Below are positions 6,862-7,760 of a stretch of 7,760 bases of DNA, in pieces. Numbering within the stretch: the first letter of the stretch is position 1; each line of letters starts with the position of its first letter. The translations under genes and the position numbers were made by a program. The stretch is from contig JAEXNS010000264.1 of the NCBI GenBank assembly GCA_023439605.1, forward strand, positions 1-7,760, written 5' to 3'. The notes below the pieces were generated by a model. That model was not told the DNA's origin and did not search any database. It was given only the letters and a program-made list of their open reading frames with translations. This DNA comes from Bacillota bacterium (GTDB taxonomy: Bacteria; Bacillota; Clostridia; Oscillospirales; Ruminococcaceae).

Positions 6862-6934
6862 CTAGAGATATTTTACCAAAGGTCTATGGCGACCAGAAAT
6901 CACTCTTGATTCCGCAGAGTCGAAATATAGTAAC
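6850..6934 (-). ncRNA. Candidate structured RNA, element B (same family as element A)
   Basis: An 85-nt element is closed by a perfect 8-bp stem, GTTACTAT (6850-6857) with ATAGTAAC (6927-6934). Inside, on the minus strand, are ACTCT/AGAGT and GGTC/GACC hairpins and three blocks shared with element A: TTTCGACTCTGCGGAATC (6925-6908), ACCTT-N7-ATATCTCTA, and CTGAATAGTAAC (6861-6850). It begins two bases after the nrdG stop codon. It could be a 3'-end structure of the nrdDG mRNA, a leader element of the downstream lipoprotein gene, or a small dispersed repeat. I recognise no riboswitch or ribozyme core. The strand is inferred from the matching orientation of element A, and the reverse strand folds similarly. 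Confidence 0.4.
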
Positions 6935-6935
6935 T

Positions 6936-7439
6936 TTAATACTCATATAAAATTAAACTATTACTTTTTAAGCTATTTTTACAATCAATAATTCTTTGAT
7001 TTGTACTACCTCGAAATCTTAAATTATAATCTTTTTTTTCAATTTCAAATTTCCCATCAATAAGTATATCTGTTACACCAAGTAAATCAGCATAATGATT
7101 ATCACTAGTTGAATTTTCAAGCAAATACTCGTAAGTATATCCCGTATATGTAATTATATTTAAGTTATTTTCCAAAAAAGTTTTTGCCATTTCTGCCAAA
7201 GCTTTTGCTTGACAAAATGGCTCTCCACCAGTAAATGTTACTCCATCTAAAAGAGGATTTTCCAACACTCTATCAATAATTTCTTTGATTATATATATTT
7301 CTCCACCACTAAAATCATGTGTTTGTGGATTTTGACACCCTTCACAGTTATGAGGACAACCCTGTGTGAATATTGCAAATCTCAATCCATCTCCATCTAC
7401 AATAGAATCATTTACCAATCCAGCAATTCTTATTTCCAT
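6936..7439 (-). CDS. nrdG: Anaerobic ribonucleoside-triphosphate reductase activating protein
   Basis: Radical-SAM activase that uses a [4Fe-4S] cluster to cleave S-adenosylmethionine and place the glycyl radical on NrdD; cytoplasmic and strictly anaerobic. The 167 residues match family length. The cluster motif is Cys28-x3-Cys32-x2-Cys35 (GCPHNCEGCQNP), followed by the SAM-binding GGEP at residues 71-74. The N-terminus IRIAGLVNDSIVDGDGLR is the usual NrdG opening. I place the start at ATG 7439-7437, behind AAAGGTGAT a few bases upstream. A start 13 codons earlier (7478) would overlap the end of nrdD and add non-conserved residues. It lies 13 bp after the nrdD stop, the standard nrdD-nrdG operon. 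Element B begins immediately after its TAA. Confidence 0.98.
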   Translation of the reverse strand: MEIRIAGLVNDSIVDGDGLRFAIFTQGCPHNCEGCQNPQTHDFSGGEIYIIKEIIDRVLENPLLDGVTFTGGEPFCQAKALAEMAKTFLENNLNIITYTGYTYEYLLENSTSDNHYADLLGVTDILIDGKFEIEKKDYNLRFRGSTNQRIIDCKNSLKSNSLILYEY

Positions 7440-7452
7440 AATATCACCTTTA

Positions 7453-7760
7453 TTAAATACTATGTTTCGTTCTTTCATTTACTTCTGATCTCTTTGCGTT
7501 GTTAAATCTCTCCACATTCCCAACCAAATAACCAGTTATTCTTCTAATTCTGTCAAAAGCAACATTATGTTCTTCTTCTTTTCTTCCACACTTAGGACAT
7601 ACTTCACCTATTATTCCAGTATAACCACAAACAGGGTCTCTATCTACAGGATGATTTATAGAGCCATAACCTATTCCCGATTCCTTCATATATCTTACTA
7701 TTTTTTCAAAAGCATTTAAATTGTGCAATGGATCTCCATCCAATTCAACATAACTAATAT
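7453..7760 (-). CDS. nrdD: Anaerobic ribonucleoside-triphosphate reductase, C-terminal end only
   Basis: The C-terminal 101 residues or so of the class III glycyl-radical reductase that makes dNTPs from NTPs without oxygen. The frame is open to the window edge (ISYVELDGDP...), so most of the roughly 700-residue enzyme lies beyond 7760. The TTG at 7743 is internal. Visible are the zinc-site region HPVDRDPVCGYTG followed by VCPKCG, and then RRITGYL, whose Gly is the expected radical site, with the usual RFNNAK after it. The zinc region has three Cys (x-x-C then CxxC), with Asp where many members have the first Cys. From memory this 'DRDPVC' form is common in Bacillota, so I do not read it as damage. 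The gene ends at TAA 7455-7453, 13 bp before nrdG. Confidence 0.97.
   Translation of the reverse strand, partial: ISYVELDGDPLHNLNAFEKIVRYMKESGIGYGSINHPVDRDPVCGYTGIIGEVCPKCGRKEEEHNVAFDRIRRITGYLVGNVERFNNAKRSEVNERTKHSI

Noticed and set aside
6850..6934. Element B as a degenerate tRNA
   Set aside because: Despite an acceptor-like 8-bp closing stem, neither strand shows a TTC-containing T-loop, a proper D-arm or a plausible anticodon arm.
7440..7478. Longer nrdG start at 7478
   Set aside because: The extra 13 residues are not family-like and would overlap nrdD. The ATG at 7439 has a good ribosome site and begins the conserved NrdG N-terminus.
7453..7760. Asp instead of the first zinc Cys in NrdD as a sign of inactivation
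   Set aside because: The rest of the domain, the radical-Gly region and the intact nrdG argue for function. I recall the DRDPVC form as usual in Bacillota, although I cannot verify that here.

Overview
The window is AT-rich DNA (about one third G+C or less by eye). It has Shine-Dalgarno-type ribosome sites, Gram-positive style promoters, an oxygen-independent ribonucleotide reductase and clostridial-looking protein sequences. I infer a strictly anaerobic low-GC member of the Bacillota, most likely class Clostridia. I cannot place it more finely from sequence alone.

Left half, plus strand: the window opens inside a glycogen/maltodextrin phosphorylase gene (glgP, N-terminus missing). A very good promoter follows (TTGAAA, 17 bp, TATAAT with an extended -10 TG), then purA (adenylosuccinate synthase). 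Next comes a gene I do not recognise, for a 278-residue protein with four copies of an acidic 'LDDI-AP-LEDT' motif and about four C-terminal membrane segments. purA and the membrane protein gene probably share a transcript. After them lies a 194-bp non-coding stretch with a structured element (element A) and a strong 13-bp terminator.

Right half, minus strand, read right to left: the C-terminal end of nrdD (anaerobic ribonucleotide reductase), then nrdG (its radical-SAM activase), then a 206-bp non-coding stretch. That stretch holds a second structured element (element B), a candidate promoter and a perfect 16-bp inverted repeat. It is followed by an orphan oligopeptide-type substrate-binding lipoprotein gene whose stop codon overlaps the start of an exonuclease III/AP endonuclease gene. 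The exonuclease gene converges on the purA side at the shared terminator.

Functionally the window is mostly housekeeping: carbon-store mobilisation, AMP synthesis, anaerobic dNTP synthesis and DNA repair. The three nucleotide/DNA genes are neighbours but lie in different transcription units.

The least explained parts are the two intergenic elements. A and B share three short sequence blocks in the same order. Each lies downstream of, and in the same orientation as, the gene it follows, so they look like two copies of one structured RNA or small repeat family that I cannot name. The purA-linked repeat/membrane protein is the other item of unknown function. I see no CRISPR array, transposase, tRNA or rRNA.
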